From Limanda limanda (lineage: Eukaryota > Chordata > Actinopteri > Pleuronectiformes > Pleuronectidae): 64,000 nucleotides of DNA. Where the stretch lies: positions 10,300,522-10,364,521 of the forward strand of contig NC_083638.1 of the NCBI RefSeq assembly GCF_963576545.1, read 5' to 3'. The position numbers and the translations under genes are program-made. Positions 26,291 through 40,100 of the stretch are shown here, one piece after another; the stretch's first letter is position 1; each line of letters starts with the position of its first letter. Below the pieces are notes generated by a model, which ran no database searches, was not told the origin of the DNA, and saw only the letters and a list, made by a program, of their open reading frames with translations.

Positions 26291-27674
26291 CTAATAATAA
26301 TAATAATAATACATTTTATTTGGAGGCACCTTTCAGAACACCCAAGGTCACCTTACATTAAAATAATACATGATAAAAAGATAAAAGCATAAAAGATAGA
26401 AACAACATTAAAACAGAACTTCAAAAATAAAAACAAGTGAAGTGCACAGGGTCCAGTTATAGAGAGTATGCCAGTTTGAACAGGTGAGTTTTGAGTTGGG
26501 ACTTGAATGATGTGATGGAGTCTGATTGTCTTATGTGTGGGGGGAGGGAGTTCCAGAGCCTGGGTGCTGAGCAGCTGAAGGCTCTGGCACCCATGCTACT
26601 GAGGCGTGACGTAGGGATGGTTAGGAGTCCAGAAGAGGATGAGCGGAGGGTGCGGGAGGGTGTGTAGTCCTGAAGAAGGTCGTAAAGGTAAGTGGGGGCT
26701 AGGTTGTGGAGAGCTTTGTAGGTGAGGAGAAGGTTTTTGTAGTTGATGCGGTGATTTACAGGGAGCCAGTGAAGTTGGATGAGTACAGGTGTGATGTGAT
26801 CCGATGATTTGGTGCAGGTGATGATCCGGGCGGCCGAGTTCTGAATGATTTGGAGTCTGCTGATGAGTTTGGTGGGGAGTCCAGTGAGGAGGGCATTGCA
26901 GTAATCGATGCGGGATGTGACAAATGAGTGAACCAGGATTTCGGTGCTGGACTGGGTCAGTGATGGGCGGAGTCTGGAGATGTTGCGGAGGTGGAAGAAT
27001 GCAGTCCGGGTGATGTTTTGAATATGGGGTGCAAATGAAAGGGTGCTGTCCAGAATGACGCCGAGGCTCTTGATTTGAGGGGAGAAGGGTACAGGGAATC
27101 CGTCGATGATGATGGGTGGAGCAGGGGTGTGTTGGGAATTGGTAATGGTTGATTTGGAGCCGATGAGCAGGGCCTCAGTTTTGTTGCCGTTTAGTTTTAG
27201 GAAGTTCCTGCTCAACCAGCTCCGGATGTCGTCAAGGCAGGTGATGAGGGAGGTAGGAGGGATGGCAGCGGTCGGTTTGGAGGAGATGTAGATCTGTGTG
27301 TCATCGGCGTAGCAGTGGAAATGGACCCCATGGTGACGGAGGAGTGTGCCCAGGGGGAGGAGGTAAATGATGAAAAGCAGGGGACCCAAGACTGACCCCT
27401 GGGGCACTCCCAGTGAAACACCCGAACACCCAGATTTGTGGTTCCCAAGTTGCACAAATTGTTGCCGGTCAGTGAGGTAGGATGTGAACCAGGAGAGTGC
27501 AGCACCAGTGATCCCAATGCCAGCCAGGCGGTCCAGGAGCAGAGGGTGCGAGATGGTGTCAAATGCTGCGCTGAGGTCGAGGAGGATGAGAATTGTAAGG
27601 AGTCCGGAGTCAGCTGCACGGAGGAGGTCGTTGGTGATTTTTACCAGGGCTGTTTCTGAACTGTACAAGCACAA
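26291..27674 (-). mobile_element. 5'-truncated L2/CR1-type non-LTR retrotransposon (LINE), reverse transcriptase end
   Basis: On the - strand an unbroken 405-codon frame (27674 to 26457) encodes the C-terminal part of a LINE ORF2. The reverse-transcriptase motifs are clear: LLDLSAAFDT (motif A, 31-40), GVPQGSVLGPLLF (motif B, 89-101) and CYADDTQIY (motif C, 121-129), followed by a typical end near FKSQLKTHLFKLAY. The endonuclease and N-terminal part are missing. The frame opens on TTG, not ATG, so this is a 5' truncation, the usual result of target-primed reverse transcription. The 3' UTR includes the conserved GGTGCCTCCAAATAAAATG stretch and ends in an ATT-repeat tail at 26291-26311. I assign it to the L2/CR1 side of the Jockey superfamily. 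No target-site duplication was found by eye. Lack of internal stops points to a fairly young insertion. Confidence 0.88.
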
Positions 27675-30600
27675 TGTAGTTCTCGGTTACAGATGTTGCA
27701 GATGACATTTCCCTCACTTCTACATTAATTCCAAGTCACAGAGACGGAAACACAAGTTTATGCAATAACTGTTCAGAAATATTATTAACTGCAGTTTGCT
27801 CCAATGCACACACAGCGATATAAATCATTTTTTTCTCTTCTTGCAGAGATGGATGGATCTGCAGTGCATCTGTGAACTGAGGTATTTTTCTTTAAACATA
27901 GGCAACCAGTTTTTTTTAATAAAAATTAATTTAGCTGCCTGAAAAGCATCTACATGTTGTTGTGCACGATGGTGGAGGTATTTTCTTGTATTTTCTTATA
28001 GCCCAGGAGGTCAGGGTCGACTGTGGATGAACAGTTTCATAAAGTTAACATGAGAGGCCAAAGATTTGAATCCCTGCCAGCAGTCGATGGTGCCAGGCTT
28101 TAACCCTGACTACCATCTTGCCCTGACCTCCCACAGCCGAGTGAACACTTGCCCACCCATAATGAAGCAGTTCCAGTTGCCTAAACGTGAACTGTTCTCC
28201 TGCATAATGCATACAGAGTGTGTGTGAAAGTGGTAATAAAAACTACAGCATGATACTGGTGATATATTAAACAAAAACAACGACTGGGGGAGTATTACGG
28301 CCTAAAAATGAATCAAAGATGTATTTTATTAAAAGTGCCTGTGGTTCTCTTTTGGGCCATTGTGTAATTTCCCCATAATTTACCAAGGTTTTCCCTGGTG
28401 GTGAAACCGATTATGTTTAAACTGCTTTGTGCCCAGGCCGACTCTGTGTTTCTCTGCAGCCGTGGCCATTTTCTCCTCCTGTCGGCCACAGTCAAGGGGT
28501 TTGATGCTTTATTCAGCGTTACCCTCTCATTCCTTCACGACTGATGAGGCCTCGACACCGGTCACAGCTCCGTGCCCGGCCGGCTCTCCTCTGTCAACTT
28601 CAAGCGTTTCAACCTTTTCATTCTTATAATTTTGTACTGTTCGGCTTCTTCTCCCAACGTCTGTGACAGAACTAATTTAATGTAACGTCTTGTTTTTCTG
28701 CGTAATTTTTCTTTCACTAATAATGAGACGTCTTCATGAACGCTTTCAAAAAGATTCACCATTAACAATGCTTTTCATTGTTTTTCCCATGATTGTGTGA
28801 GACAGACTAAGTGCTATGCAGTCACACCGGGTTGCCTCACATTTATCATCATTGTCACAGTGACCTTAATAATATCTCTTTGGCGGCGTGGTGTGTAATG
28901 TGTGCAGCGTTTAAGAGTATGTGATTATCTGTTCAGCCGTTTACGTCACGCCGCAGAAAAGATTTCTCAATGCAGCAGCTGAGATGTGTCTCGTGCAAAT
29001 TTTCGAAATTCACAGAGAAACTGCGGTTTTTCTTTAAAAAGAAACAACAACATGGAAACCTGTTTTGAAACATCCTTACCTAGTGGGTTTAACAGATGTC
29101 CCAACTCTCCACTTCCAACGCAGCTACTCAGCGGACTGAAGAGCCAGAGCAGAGGCCATGAATAGACACTGTAGATGGACACAGTTGTAATAGGGCTCCG
29201 GTTCAGATGAGAAGTGAGGCTGAACACTTTGTGCCTCTCATGAGAAATAATTTAGAAATCAGTCATTTCCTGGGCAGGAACGCTCGCTGTACTAGTGGCC
29301 CTTGATTTTCTCCTTCACATACAACCTTTTATTGCCCTTTGGCCCTCTCGCTCATCCCTTCCTTATTGGCTCCACATTCATTAGCTATATCTCTTTTAGT
29401 GCTTTCTCTTTCATCCTGCCTGGGCCATCTCCTCTCTTTCAGAAACACTTCGTCCTCCAGGTTTGCTTGACGCCCACGGTGAATGTCAAATAAACAATGT
29501 GGGATTTTTGAAAGGATGTGAATTACTTCAGTTGATGATGTTTCCAAGGGGATCAACCACTTTCTCTTCTTATCTTGTCAATCAATAGAAACGCTGTGGT
29601 GCTTTTAAGGGGCCTCCCTTCCTCAGGATGCCATTTCACTGACTTGTTTTTTTCTCTGTATGTACGTCTGTTAGCTAAATGGTATTGTGGCATGAGCAAT
29701 CGCTCACAGGGAAGCTTAACGAACATCAGGCACAGAGCGCACGCTGGAAAAAATCGTTCTATTAATTAATGGTGTAATTAAGGTTTTGTCATTGACGTGC
29801 CACTCGCTGACAGGGATGGATGGGGTACTTGGTCCTGCACCAGGCAGTCGCACATTCGATAATGAATGGCAGCTATTACCAGCACGTTTGGGTGGTGATG
29901 GGGCCACCTGCAAAGGCTTGGCTTCCCCACCTCTCCGTGCACTCTTTTAAACCCCGAGCCCTTTATCTGCTTCCAACACTTTGGTTTCCATTCCTGACCT
30001 TATCCTTCATTTAGCATCCTCCTAATTTAGCACAGCCTCTCCTCTCATTGTCCTCGTGCAGATTTACGAGACCCTGCAGCTCTAAGTGCCTAAAATTAAT
30101 TTCAGGTAATTTAACCACAGAAAATCCCCCGTTTCCCTCTTTTATTTGTGTTGGCAGTGAGTGTCACGTACATTCGGTGCCTAATCCAATGCAGGGGAAA
30201 ATGTTCATGTTGTGTTAATGCACATCCCACCTAGGTGGTCACACGTCCTGGTCAATCTGTGTCACAGTTTAATGCTGAAGTGTCAAAATACAAAGAGCAT
30301 TTCTGTTTTTTTTTGTTTTTTTTTGTAGGTTTGATAGAACTTCTAAACTCAGTCCACCATCACTTCATCTCGGCAGGGAACCACAGACAAACACATTATC
30401 ATGGTTGGTAATTTCATCCAGTGACATTTATATAAAAAATCATACTTAATTTCCCTTCGGGGATGAATAAAGTACTCTATCTATCTATATAACATAGGCT
30501 TACTGAACAAAAGTGGCCTCTCTCATTGGGCAAAAGCCACATGCTTTACAGAGTTACCACGGCTACCGCGCATTATTAGTAGTCACAGGGTTCTGAGCCG

Positions 30601-31162
30601 TCAGTCTGCAGCCTTAAGACCGAGACAAGTTTGCTCCCCCTTTGATGGTGAACATGAATAGCTTGCTTCAGTTCGCTGCAGCCTCTCGAAACGATGCCCA
30701 GTGCCGAGGTCGCCCTGAGAAAATAGCTCAGGTGAAAATGACATACAAACTCATGAATAAAGCGATGAATGGATGATGCTTTTTCGCATTGCAACTGTTT
30801 TCCCTCCTAACCAACTGCAGGCTTCTAATCAACATCACTGGTTCGGTCTTAAATTATTAAAACCAAAAGGATGGCATGTAATATTAAAACATCTTCAGGC
30901 ACTGCACAGTTGTGGGTTAGGAGGATGATGGTGCAAGTGAATCTAATTCTGAGATAAGGTGATATTCTCATTTCCTATCAGGGGGTGAGATTGGATGAGT
31001 TTGGAGTTATACATTCGAGGTCATTGTCACAAAATGGCATTTCTCGTGATTTATGAGAGGGTTATTTTTAATCCCTCACAAGGAGTCACGGAAAGTCAGA
31101 AGGCTCTTCACCCCCAATTTTTTTAAAGATGCAAATGTTGCACAAGAAGAACAAGGGCTAAA
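27675..31162. other. Gene desert with a candidate conserved stretch
   Basis: No gene. 29700-30100 is repeat-free and ATTA-rich. The only repeat recognised is the LINE tail at 30445. Confidence 0.5.
30445..30490 (+). repeat. LINE-type tail with (CTAT)n
   Basis: TTAATTTCCCTTCGGGGATG then AATAAAGTACTCTATCTATC is the same tail type as at 7595. No body of the element is recognisable upstream. Confidence 0.6.
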
Positions 31163-31219
31163 CCTGTGCTGCGAGGCGACCGCGAGCTGGAGGTGGAAAC
31201 ACTGAGCCACCGTGCTGCC
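31163..31219 (+). repeat. Right-end fragment of the TTTGGACTGTGGGAG repeat family
   Basis: TGTGCTGCGAGGCGAC and CACTGAGCCACCGTGCTGCC are the usual right end of this family. Confidence 0.55.
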
Positions 31220-31571
31220 AAAAATGGCATCAAGTGCAAAAAAAAAATAAAAAGAAGGGTTAAAAAGAATAAAGGAAATGAATGCAGATTTATCTTAAAA
31301 AATGCAAAAGCGTGTGTTGCAGCACATCCTGTCTGAGAGGCTGCTATGCTTCAATACTCATGCTGCAATAACCTTGTAAGAATTAATGGCCAATTCAATG
31401 ACGCCGTTTAAGGTTTGTCTGTACTCGTCTTCGGGACTTTTGAGTTTTGTCACATGGAATCTGATCTGTAGAAGCAGTGGGAGTTTCATTACACAGCCAC
31501 TCACAGTTTTAAACGAGAAAAAGTCTTGAAGTGTCATTAAATGAACATCAACAAACGAAAGCTATTTTGAC

Positions 31572-31795
31572 GGGACAGTCTGGCATTTGGGAAAGATGTT
31601 TGTTTACTTTCTCGCTGGGAATTAAAACGATGGATACGGCGGGTTCCCGTTAGCTTAGCTTAACACAACAAACTGGAAACGAGCAACAACCGAAGTGGTT
31701 CTGTCCAGAAGTAACAAATCAGTCAAGCGGCACCTCACAAGCTCACTAATTAACAGGTTCATACATTGTTTATTTAATCCGTGGAAAAACTGACT
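31572..31795 (+). repeat. Teleost interspersed repeat (GTTAGCTTAGCTTA type)
   Basis: CATTTGGGAAAGATG, CTTTCTCGCTGGGAATTA, CCCGTTAGCTTAGCTTAACA, GGTTCTGTCCAGAAGTAACA, AAGCTCACTAATTAACAGG and TTTATTTAATCCGTGG occur in the order of a very common fish repeat. The copy is moderately diverged. Confidence 0.8.
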
Positions 31796-32027
31796 CCTTT
31801 AAAAAAATGACAGCATTGATCTTCTCTGTCTTTCAAAAACATCTCATGCAACTTCCTCTGCCTTCCTTTGGTCTGTGTGTCTATCAAGCTGCCGTCTGTT
31901 GTCTTCATTATGCTGTTATTGCGGCCACATTATTCTGAAATTACCAGAAAACCTATTACGGTCCTTTGCCACGAAGATGCGGGAGCAATTTGCATTGATG
32001 CAAATAGGGTGCAGCGACAGACATTAC

Positions 32028-32032
<5 letters not shown>

Positions 32033-32082
<50 letters not shown>
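32033..32082 (+). repeat. (GA)n microsatellite with one interruption
   Basis: Fifty bases of GA units are broken by a single C near 32061. Confidence 0.95.
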
Positions 32083-32197
32083 CGTCCTGTAGTAATTTAG
32101 GCTTTTATTGCCATGGTGAAGCTTTATCAGTCATAGAAATTAGTCATTTCATCTCTGTGCGATCAGCGAGGTAATGGCTATTCCACTATTGTATCAG

Positions 32198-32556
32198 CCC
32201 CCCCCCCTGCCTTGGTCTGGCAGGCTTTTGCATGAGATACTGCCTGTTTGTCAACGTCCATCCCTGTTTGTTATGATCAGTCAGTCAAGGTCGAACCCCC
32301 CCCACCCCCCCTGTTGGATCACCTGACATGTGACCTTTCCCTGCATCTTATTCTCCTCGAGTACTCAATCCCCCCCCCGATGTAATATCAACTCACTGAT
32401 ACCAGCTGCACAATGGAAATTCATCATTTCAGGAAATCAATCATCCTCATATAAATTCCTTTATCATGTTGACTTGTTTCCAGATGAAATATTATAGGGA
32501 GGTGATGGAACTTTTGATTCCCTGCTCAAGGGCTTAGCTACACTCCCCCCCCCCCC
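32198..32556 (+). repeat. Cluster of poly-C tracts
   Basis: Five C runs lie within 360 bases: 32198-32207 (10), 32296-32303 (8), 32305-32311 (7), 32370-32378 (9) and 32545-32556 (12). The - strand is correspondingly G-rich. Confidence 0.9.
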
Positions 32557-33267
32557 TCCTTTTGAAGGTTGAGCAAATTTGCTTATTTGGTTGGTTAGTT
32601 TGCTCAGCATTCACATGATGAGCTGAATCTAATTTCGCTGGAGATGTCGGATCTTCGAGAACAGCTTAAACGCGCATTCAAATGGGGAAGATGTAAAACC
32701 CAGAAAAGTAGTGGCACAACTTTATGAGATACATTTCAAATAGTTTGCGGCGAGTGGCTTTACAAAGCGAGAGTGGAAATATATATATTTAAAAAAAATG
32801 ACAGTGGGGTTGTGTCAAAAATGAGTCAAATATGGGGCTAAAGCTGTTCAAATTTCAATTACCCAGTAGGAGGGGAGAGGAGGAGAGGAAAGAGGGATGT
32901 AAGTAGAATGAGAAAAAGAGAAGGAAGGTGGGGGCTGTCACCGAAATGCGAGAGAAGCAATATCAGTCTGATCAGTCATCCGTCCTCCTCCAATCTCCTG
33001 ATAAAGCAGGTACTGCAGGAGGTGAAACGATGTGTATCAAAACCTCATGAAGATCGATGGCATCCTTCTGCCAGCTCTGAGAGAGACAAAAGAGAATGAG
33101 CGCAGGAAATAAAGGAGGAAAAAAAGAGAATGAGAAAAGAGGGCTATCTAAATTGGTCAACACAGAATGTGACGACAGCCGGGAGACAGAGGACATCGAG
33201 GGCTATTAAAAAGTACGAGCAGGAAGGGCGGTTTTATTCCTCTCCGCAGCCTGTTAACACAATGTCA

Positions 33268-33282
33268 GGGGGGGGGGGGGGG
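33268..33282 (+). repeat. G15 homopolymer
   Basis: A run of 15 G between CAATGTCA and ACGGTAAATA. Another G12 run is at 14215-14226. Confidence 0.95.
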
Positions 33283-36200
33283 ACGGTAAATAAGTTCCCG
33301 TGAAATGACAGAGGGCTGTGATCAGAATTCATTGGGATCTTGAGCCAGGTGTGTTTATGTACACAGCGCTTAGGCAAACAGTCGAGCGACAGGTGATATC
33401 AGCTTTAAGAGCTCCACACGCCCACAGATGTAGAGGTCATGTCTTGGTTTCACAAACAAACTTGGGTGCTGCGAGAGAGCCAGCGTTTCCATTTTGCACC
33501 TCGTGCTGCCGCCGTTGAATTGCTCCTTCTGTTAGTCACAATTACATTAGCATTCAGGGGAGGTCATGGCGGGCTCAGTTTAAACTGTGAACGCAAAGCT
33601 GACCACAGTCTGTATTTTCTCTAATAAAAAAATCCTATAATGTAGTTCTTTTAAAGCCAACAGTGGATTAATTAAATTACAAAATGCTATTATAAAAAAC
33701 AAGATGGAAACAGATGCAAATGATGTCCCAGGGAACCTTTTTAAACAAATGTAAATTAATTTATTTTTAGTGAACAACCATATTATCCAGCAAGAAGGGA
33801 ATCATAAGTAAGAACAAATAAAACATGTTTATTCCAACATGCTCGAACAGCATGACCATTTGTGCGCTCTCGCTATTAATAGATCGCAGCTGACTTTCAT
33901 CATATAGCCATCATTGTGATTTTAAATATGCATACGAAGACAGAGAGTGGTTATTTCTTTGCTCTTGAAAGCTAAGTAACAATTTATTATTCCACAGGGG
34001 AAGAGAAAAAAAACAGGAGCGCATCACTTGCTTTGTCAAAAAAAAAGAAGCTGTTTAATCTGCGTAGATCCAAAAGTGTATTGTTCTGCAAACTGAGTAA
34101 ACAGGAGCCACATTGAGAAAACAAAACAGGAAATACCAGAAAAAGTAAATATTTGAGGTCTGATTATTAAAGTAAAATGCAAAAATAGTTTGAAATGTCA
34201 TTCAGGGTTTTGTTCATATTCGTTTTTCACAAAGCTTTTAGTCGCAGATCAACATAAATGAGTTAATTACTTACACTGTGGTGCTTCTGCCCTTTATCAA
34301 ATTAAGAAATCGTGGCAGTTCTCTCGCAGGAAAAAGCACAGATACAATTAATATGGGCCGAAATTGTATTTGGCTGCCTTGAGTCCTCGTGTCTCTGTCA
34401 CACTGTGGGGAATTTCTGGGACATTTGAGCCGCCATTAATGTTAATAACACTTGTGCTTTTCCCACTGTGACAAGTCCAAAAGTGTCTGAGGTGAAGAAA
34501 ACAAGGGCCTGTGGTTGTCGAGTGTGTTTCTGCTTCTCGTTTGCACAGTGAAACCGTCCTCAGCAGTAAGTGGACCATCATGTTTACATAGAAACGTGTC
34601 TGCACACTTTTGGAGAGTGTCTGACATACAGTGCTGCATTATAAACACCGGGGCATGCTTGAAATTAAAGATCCTTTTCACTTCATTTGCACCAAGAGGC
34701 AGTTAGTTTCTATAGCGATGCTGCTCTCCGCTGTGAGCTCACATGTGCTCGGTCAAAGATTCTGGATCTGATCACGCCTTTCAAAATACCTGTTGCTTTG
34801 CAAGTCTGTTAAGTAAATACCTGCAAATTGCAGAAGGAAAGGTTATAAGAATCCCACAGTAACAGCAGTAAACAAGGCTTCATTTCACTTTATCCAATTT
34901 TGTATTTATCAGGACTTATCTCAAACATTTGAAAACGACTAAAGCGATTCGTAACCTTTGTTTTATTCAAATCAAATAAATGCATTTCTTCATGATTCGG
35001 AATCAACACAATAAGTGTTAGACAACGATGACTGAAGTTAGACTTCTGGCAGAGAGCTTGTTTGTATGCATGGTTGGAGTTACACACAGTTTAAAGAGGC
35101 GTTTATGTATTTACAGGATGTCCCGGATATGCTACGTGAAGTGAACCCATAACCGCCATCACCTCCTCTCACCCACGGAGGGACCAGCATCTAATGACAA
35201 TAGTCAAATAGAGATTATTTACTTTTTGCTCGGCTGTTTTGCAGCAAATGTCATGCACCTGTGTCCCTTGTGGGCGGGGCAGCAGCAGGAGGGGAGGAGC
35301 TTGTTAACAGCCCATGAATCACACACACATAGAGCTGGATACAAACCAAAGGCAGAATAAAGAGGCTGCACCCTGTGTCTGGACCGCTCCCATTTGATGC
35401 AGTGAATGTCTCCATCAAGGTCTCACACTCACTCTGCAAACTTTTAGTCGTGTTCTGCTGCAGAGAAAAATAATTTGCAAATGTGTGAAAATATTCGTGC
35501 GCCACATGGATTTAAAGAATGGAGAAACAGTTGTTGATTCTTTGTAAATTACTGAAAAAAGGCATCCTGTTATTTTGGCAGTGTCCTCCCACAGAATAAG
35601 GTTGGAAACATTCTAATGTGTGTGTTTTAAGTACAAGGGACTTTTGTTGTCTGAGCGCTGACTGGAGGGACGCCAGAATTGGGCCGGCCCACTCTTCACG
35701 TCGCCAGCCACCAGAGATGTGAACACCGTTCTTTTGCTCATTTCCCTCTGCCAATAAATGAGCTGCAATATACAATAACTACCTTTTATAGTTGCTGACT
35801 TTTTTTTTTCTGTGGCCGGATCCTGTGATCCAACAAACAGTGTTAATTGTCTTTGCTCTAAATCTGCAGGCACGGCTGACTGCAGACGATAAAAGTGGAC
35901 AGAGAAATGCTGCACATTAGAGGTTTATACGGTTGAATTTCCCGTGGCCCTCACCCATAACCATTATGTGTTAGAAAACAACACCTTCCCCCCCGAGGAT
36001 TGGGCCGTGAGCCCGTTTATGACTGAGGGAACAAAAATCTGCAGGAACAATCACACGTGGGTTTTATGGCTCGGCATCATCGGACAAAAGAAAAACACAA
36101 AACCTAGATAACAACGGCAAACTAGGATTGACACAATATATTGTAAAACTGATTTCTTGATAGGAGCCGTGTTCTAAAGTCAGTTTATTTTTAAGGGTAA

Positions 36201-36304
36201 TGAATCATTTTCCAGAACATTTACCTTTAGAAACATATACTAGAAATAATGACAGTAGTTAATGTGCTGTGAAGGATTAAATAATGAAAATGTTTGGGGT
36301 AATA

Positions 36305-36470
36305 ATCAAATCAATTAATCAAATTCGATTTGTAAGGCCCACATTCACAAATCACAATTTCTCTCTTAGGGCTTAACAAGGTGCACCATGCTGTGCTCTT
36401 AACCCTCAACTGGAGTTTCTATGTTTTTCCCCTGTAAAAAGGTTTTTTTTGGTAGCTTTTCCTCAGAGAG
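36305..36470 (+). repeat. Degraded teleost interspersed repeat
   Basis: TTTGTAAGGCCCACATTCAC, AAATCACAATTTCTC, GGGCTTAACAAGG, CTTAACCCTCAACTGGAG and TTTTTCCCCTGTAAAAAGG follow a known fish repeat in order. Confidence 0.6.
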
Positions 36471-36987
36471 AGCCACGTGTGATGAATTCCTCTCCCTGGA
36501 CGGACAGAAGTGCAATAGATGCCTCATGTAGCTGAACACATCCACAAAATAACACTATATACGACAATGATTAGAAGAAACAGTTTTTAAGATATAATGG
36601 AGAAGTGTGTTAAAGTATTTATACAAGCAAATGTCTGATGGAGATAAAGGGAGCAGCAATGACAATTGAAATGCAGGAGTTATTGCCAGTAATGATAGAG
36701 TAGGTGAGTGGGCATATTGTATATCAAGCAGCCGCCACCACGACCCACAATCCACCAATAATAATAAACTTTGTCACATACTCGCCGTCCACACAGACAG
36801 TGAGACCTACAGTTCCAGTCGTGCCATTCAATGCATCACTCTCTCTCTCTCATGCTACAGCTTGTCTTCCACTCTTTAGTCTGTGTACCTGTCACTCAGC
36901 ATCTGTGGTGCCTGCATGTACACCCCCGCTTCAGCTATAAATTGCATAAAATACAGTTGGAGATCCGGCAGAGAAAGTGAAACTGTA

Positions 36988-37161
36988 ATTCCTGGATGTT
37001 CCTATTTATTTGGATCCACACCAAACTTGTATGGGTTCTCTCCTGACCCATGATGCAATCTTCCACCAATGTTCATGGTAATACGTTGGGTCGTTTTTGC
37101 AAAATCCTGCTAACAGCCAGACAGACTAACAAAATAAAACATAACCTCCTTGGCGCAGTAA
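36988..37161 (-). repeat. Teleost interspersed repeat, GTTAGTTAGCAGG family, - strand copy
   Basis: Read on the - strand, this runs from TGCGCCAAGGAGGTTATGTT through CTGTTAGCAGGATTTTGC and GGTCAGGAGAGAACCCAT to TTTGGTGTGGATCC. It is the best-preserved left part of this family in the window. Confidence 0.7.
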
Positions 37162-40100
37162 GCAAGTATAAACAATATATTCCATGTGATAATTATATAA
37201 TTGGATGCACCACTAGTGATTGATTGCTCACAGTTTTATGGTAACGATGCCATTTTACGACATTATTTGAGATCAGAATTAAACGACTAATTTATCGAGA
37301 GTGTAATGATTCTGAATTCAAGACTGGAGACACAACGCAAACTTCCACAAACTCTGTACACCTCATTACAACACACAACCATGATAAACTAACCCAAAGC
37401 CACAGCTTCAGGTGCCTGTTATACTATCATCATCATCTAAATTAATCAACCCATTATAAGCTCAACTTGGATAATAGCCATGATATTGCTGCCCACTAGG
37501 CAGGGAACATTGTGGTTAAAAAAGAGGTATGAACCTAACTGTGGCTCAAAAATCATCTTCAAAACCAAAGTGTGTTATAAGAGAATCTTCACCCCCTGAA
37601 ACGATAGAGACTCTAAATGTGTAGTAATGATCTAATAGAGGAGGCTTGAATATCTCACGGCCTCTCTTGAAATATGAAGTAATTACTCGCCCCAGGCTAA
37701 GTGATCGGAGTTCAGTGGTGAACCGGGACAATGCACACTCTCAGCATTATTATCATGTTGCACGGGAAGTTTGTCATCACTGCACAGCCAGGTTGGTATT
37801 ATGTGATGTAAATTTGAATTTGAATGAAAAAAGAATGCTCCTGGGAGGGAGTAAGTTTGCCTGGGCAGGTTGCCCAGGTAAGGCCTATGTATTGGAAACA
37901 CGGATCTGGCATCCGCGAGCTGTTTGGGCAGTTTCCAAGGCACCTCGCAAACCTGCTTTTCACGCCTTCCCTCAGCTGCTGCAAGGGTTCCATCCAAGTC
38001 CTGTACAAACACATCTAGAGAGAGCTGGGGCTGTAATGGTGTAAAACAACCGAAGCACGGTTTCTTTATTGCTCGTTCCACCAAAACTGTCCTTACCTGG
38101 AGAGTACGTAAGTTAACACACCTCTATAGTACTTCTTATAAAAGTTGAAACAGGGAACATTTTAAACATGACTTTTTTTATCATTTGATAAAGCAGTAAC
38201 ACGGTTATACATGTGGAGGATGATCTGGCTCCACTGACAACTTGCAATGCAACGCCCCTCTCTCTAAACCACCAATTAGAGCCAAGAGACGTGTCAATAA
38301 CTGCTGATTCCCATTCCAACTAAAAATTTACAACATATGATCAACAATATAAAAAAGGATCATATAGTTTTATATACTTATCTATAATGTCACATTACTG
38401 GTCAATACTGTACAACAGCCACAATAATAGAGAAGGGTTTTGTGACATCCTTTCTGCTATAGGTTCACTGAACTCATAGATGTTGAATGTATTGTAAGTG
38501 GCTTTGGATAAAAGCATCAGCTACATGACATGTAATGTAATGTAATATAGAATAATTCATTTGTTTTCCATTAGATCGTCTCTTAGCAACTAAAGAATGA
38601 TTGAAAGGCTTTTTTCATGGTTACAAATAGGCAGCTCAAACCCCGCTGTGAAAGGTAATATCCATGATTACATGACAACGCTGGAGACATTGTTTAGCTG
38701 TGGTAGTAGAATTACAGGTCTATTCTATAGTAGGCAACATTTGCTGTTGCCGAGGTTTGATACTATGGATGAAGCTATGAGCACGATAATTAACCCCCAG
38801 AATAGGTGTGTGGAAAAATATGGTTTCTTCTAATTAAATTGAGCAATTATCAGACAGTACATTTAATAGATAGATTCTCATCTGAGTCTTTCACCCCAAC
38901 CACCTCCATGCAACCTGTGGGTCTGAGAATATAGTGTTTTATGGACTGTAATATTACCAATGGGAATCATCCATGCAGCAATTATTTTCCTCCAGCGACT
39001 TTACTCTAAACTATTAAGACGTATTTAACAACTTTAGGAGACAGGATTGGTTTATTTTGTTTCTCTGGGAGAGAAATCTGACTCTAAAATCCTGGTTATT
39101 GGTATGATTTTGATGATTATTTATTGCAACACATTTTTTAAAAGAACAATATCAAATTGAAAAAATCCTCTCCTACATCCCGTCAGCACAAATAAATCCA
39201 CCTCTGCGCGTGTACGGCTGGATATCTCTGCAGCCTTAAACCTGTTGTGTACCAGGGAGATGAGAAGAGGGGATGTTTGTCTGCTCAATATTGCAGCAGA
39301 CCAGTCAGCCACAACCCAGCTCGCTGTGCAAACACTGCTGTAATAAGAAATTTGTATCTAAGTATACCTCTCCCTCTTCCGACTACAGTGTAATTTCATG
39401 GTGTGTCGTGTTTATTCTCTCAAGATGTTTGACCCCCTCATGGAACAATTCAAATTTAATTTGCGGGAGAAAGATCCAAAGCACAACAGACGTGGAGTCG
39501 CTGAGTTAAGCCTTCCATACATGGAAAATCACTGTGGGGGCACAGGGTGTGATTTGTTGGAAAAGCAGTTTATTTATAAGAGGATTTGTGCTGATGCCCA
39601 CATAAACACAAACAATAGAACGGCTATTATCCCATCACAAACCTTGGTACAATAATACGTTTTTAATTACATTATTTTGTCCTCTGGGTTCGTACACCAT
39701 TTAATGGAAATTCATATGAACAACATGGCTTTACGAGAGAAGAACATATCTTGTGCTGTCATTGTACCAGAATGAGACGTGAACTCCAGCTTAAAGAAAC
39801 AAAACCGATAGTTCAGAAACCATGGTGGGCGGCAGTGGCAGTTGTTTTCTCAAAGTTTTATAATGAGTGATATGTGAGACACAAAACTCCACATGGAGCA
39901 CAGAACAACAAACAATGCACTGACCCATGGGCTTCTTACTCACAATAATACCGGGACCCATTGTGCTGGGTTACTCTGCTTTAGATTTTGTTAAAAACCA
40001 ACACAGTGTACAATGAAATAAAATAAACCTACAGTCAACAGGAAAGGATTGGACCACTGCAAATAAACTTAAATCTCAGAGTGTTGATGCAGCATCTGTG

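Larger units (their letters stand above)
32083..36304. other. Gene desert with poly-C and poly-G tracts
   Basis: The homopolymer cluster at 32198-32556 and the G15 run at 33268 stand out. Otherwise there is unique AT-rich DNA with no coding signal. Confidence 0.55.

Noticed and set aside
27106..27705. + and - strand frames overlapping the LINE
   Set aside because: They are shadows of the reverse-transcriptase frame.
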